Part shown: piece after piece, positions 63,499 to 64,000 of the stretch
How positions within the stretch are numbered: the first letter of the stretch is position 1
Layout: each line of letters begins with the position of its first letter
From: an uncultured Clostridia bacterium
Lineage (GTDB): Bacteria; Bacillota; Clostridia; Christensenellales; Borkfalkiaceae
Assembly (NCBI GenBank): GCA_944337235.1
Contig: CALVLK010000004.1
Location: 48,937-112,936, forward strand
Direction: 5' to 3'
DNA: 64,000 nt
Made by a program: the position numbers and the translations under genes
Notes under the pieces: model-generated
Databases searched by the model: none
What the model was told of the DNA's origin: nothing
The model's input: only the letters and a program-made list of their open reading frames with translations

Positions 63499-63891
63499 TT
63501 ACAGCAGCTGTACGATGGTCGAGATCATCACCGCCGCCACGATCACGAATATGACAATGCGCGAGATGAGATAGGGAATGACGGCGCGCCGCAGCGAAAG
63601 GCGACGGCTGCGCGGCTTGGAGAGCAGGCCAAAGACGACATACCCGATCAGTCCGACCAAGCCGAAAAGCGTAAGTACGGGCATAGCCAAAAAATATGCC
63701 AGCAACGCAAACAGCACCGTCATCCCCAGGCAGATCATGGCAATCACATACATGCGCCTTGCGGTCTGCCCTTCCCGTTCACGCTTGCGTTCGGCGGCCT
63801 CGTCAGAGACGAGATCGTCGAGACTGACAGCGAAGATCTGCGAGATGCGTTTGAGCGAATCGAGCTCGGGATACCCGCGGTCGGTATCACA
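63499..63891 (-). pseudogene. 5'-truncated HTH (Xre-type) regulator with membrane domain
   Basis: The open frame begins without a start codon. Its first recognisable residues, DRGYPELDSLKRISQIFAVSLDDLV, are the second half of an Xre-type HTH domain that normally follows W-x-x-GR. The DNA-recognition helices upstream are gone; a stop codon lies at 63895-63897. The rest has a basic linker and three membrane segments (MYVIAMICLGMTVLFALLAY, LTLFGLVGLIGYVVFGLL, YLISRIVIFVIVAAVMI). An internal ATG at 63753 could still express the membrane part. The break coincides with a drop in GC content, so recombination is likely. Confidence 0.75.
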
Positions 63892-63934
63892 TAGTTAAAG
63901 ATATTGGTAACTTGCAATTTATGGAGAGGATACA

Positions 63935-64000
63935 ATGATTGAAAATATGAAGTTGTTGGGCAAAGGAAATACGGCAGAAGTTTTTGCATACGGAAACGAA
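63935..64000 (+). CDS. Phosphotransferase (aminoglycoside/choline kinase-like), N-terminal fragment
   Basis: Twenty-two codons lie in the window: MIENMKLLGKGNTAEVFAYG and onward. The GKGNTAEVF segment is the glycine-rich ATP loop of the APH/choline kinase family. A GGAGAGGATACA site precedes the ATG. The gene runs off the right end. Confidence 0.65.
   Translation, partial: MIENMKLLGKGNTAEVFAYGNE

Overview
The window looks like a chromosomal segment of a GC-rich, low-GC-ancestry Firmicute, most likely an uncultured gut or host-associated member of class Clostridia. Support comes from the Lpl-type sugar ABC transporter, two DUF4127 proteins, cdaA, rqcH, a formate-tetrahydrofolate ligase, AGGAGG ribosome binding sites and TTGACA-N17-TATAAT promoters. 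The taxon is an inference; no rRNA gene is present. Nearly everything from 1 to 59.7 kb is on the minus strand, so operons read right to left. The exceptions are one gene at 41.6 kb and the accessory end beyond 59.8 kb.

Region 1 (1-24.4 kb) is a glycan-utilisation locus in two operons. The right operon has a promoter at 24364-24392. It runs from a secreted phosphodiester-glycosidase lipoprotein through an SGNH esterase, DUF4127, ROK kinase, GH20, GH31, an acyltransferase-like protein and GH36, ending at a terminator at 12426-12456. The left operon has a promoter at 12122-12150. It makes a 1510-residue lipoprotein with three internal repeats, a sugar-binding lipoprotein, two permeases, a second DUF4127, a second GH31 and a lipoprotein that runs off the window. 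The predicted flow is capture and import of an oligosaccharide, then trimming by cytoplasmic glycosidases and phosphorylation by the ROK kinase. Both promoters have the same form, and similar palindromes lie upstream of each.

Region 2 (24.5-41.4 kb) is core metabolism and information processing. It contains cdaA, a 35-residue membrane peptide resembling the anchor of CdaR, a DUF1015 protein and lysC; then a 1867-residue DUF4011 helicase/nuclease followed by comEC and holA; then tmk-rimM-trmD-rbgA-rnhB-yraN; then degV. A single element before tmk appears to terminate degV and start a leaderless tmk mRNA.

Region 3 (41.4-56.5 kb) holds a lone plus-strand degenerate ABC ATPase and an approximately 14-kb purine operon (leader ORF, purE-C-F-M-N-O-H-D-L, fhs, mutY). 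IMP cyclohydrolase is a PurO-type protein separate from the AICAR transformylase. The leader carries a 20-codon ORF starting at the predicted +1 and a terminator-like hairpin before purE.

Region 4 (56.5-61.5 kb) is tig-clpP-clpX and the divergent rqcH. Region 5 (61.5-64 kb) starts with a tRNA-Pro (anticodon AGG) whose 3' end recurs twice downstream in an array of structured repeats. Beyond it lie lower-GC accessory genes: a P-loop kinase, a cupin, a 5'-truncated HTH regulator and the start of a phosphotransferase. The tRNA-derived array, the purine leader, the tmk promoter-terminator and the DUF4011 helicase are the most unusual items.
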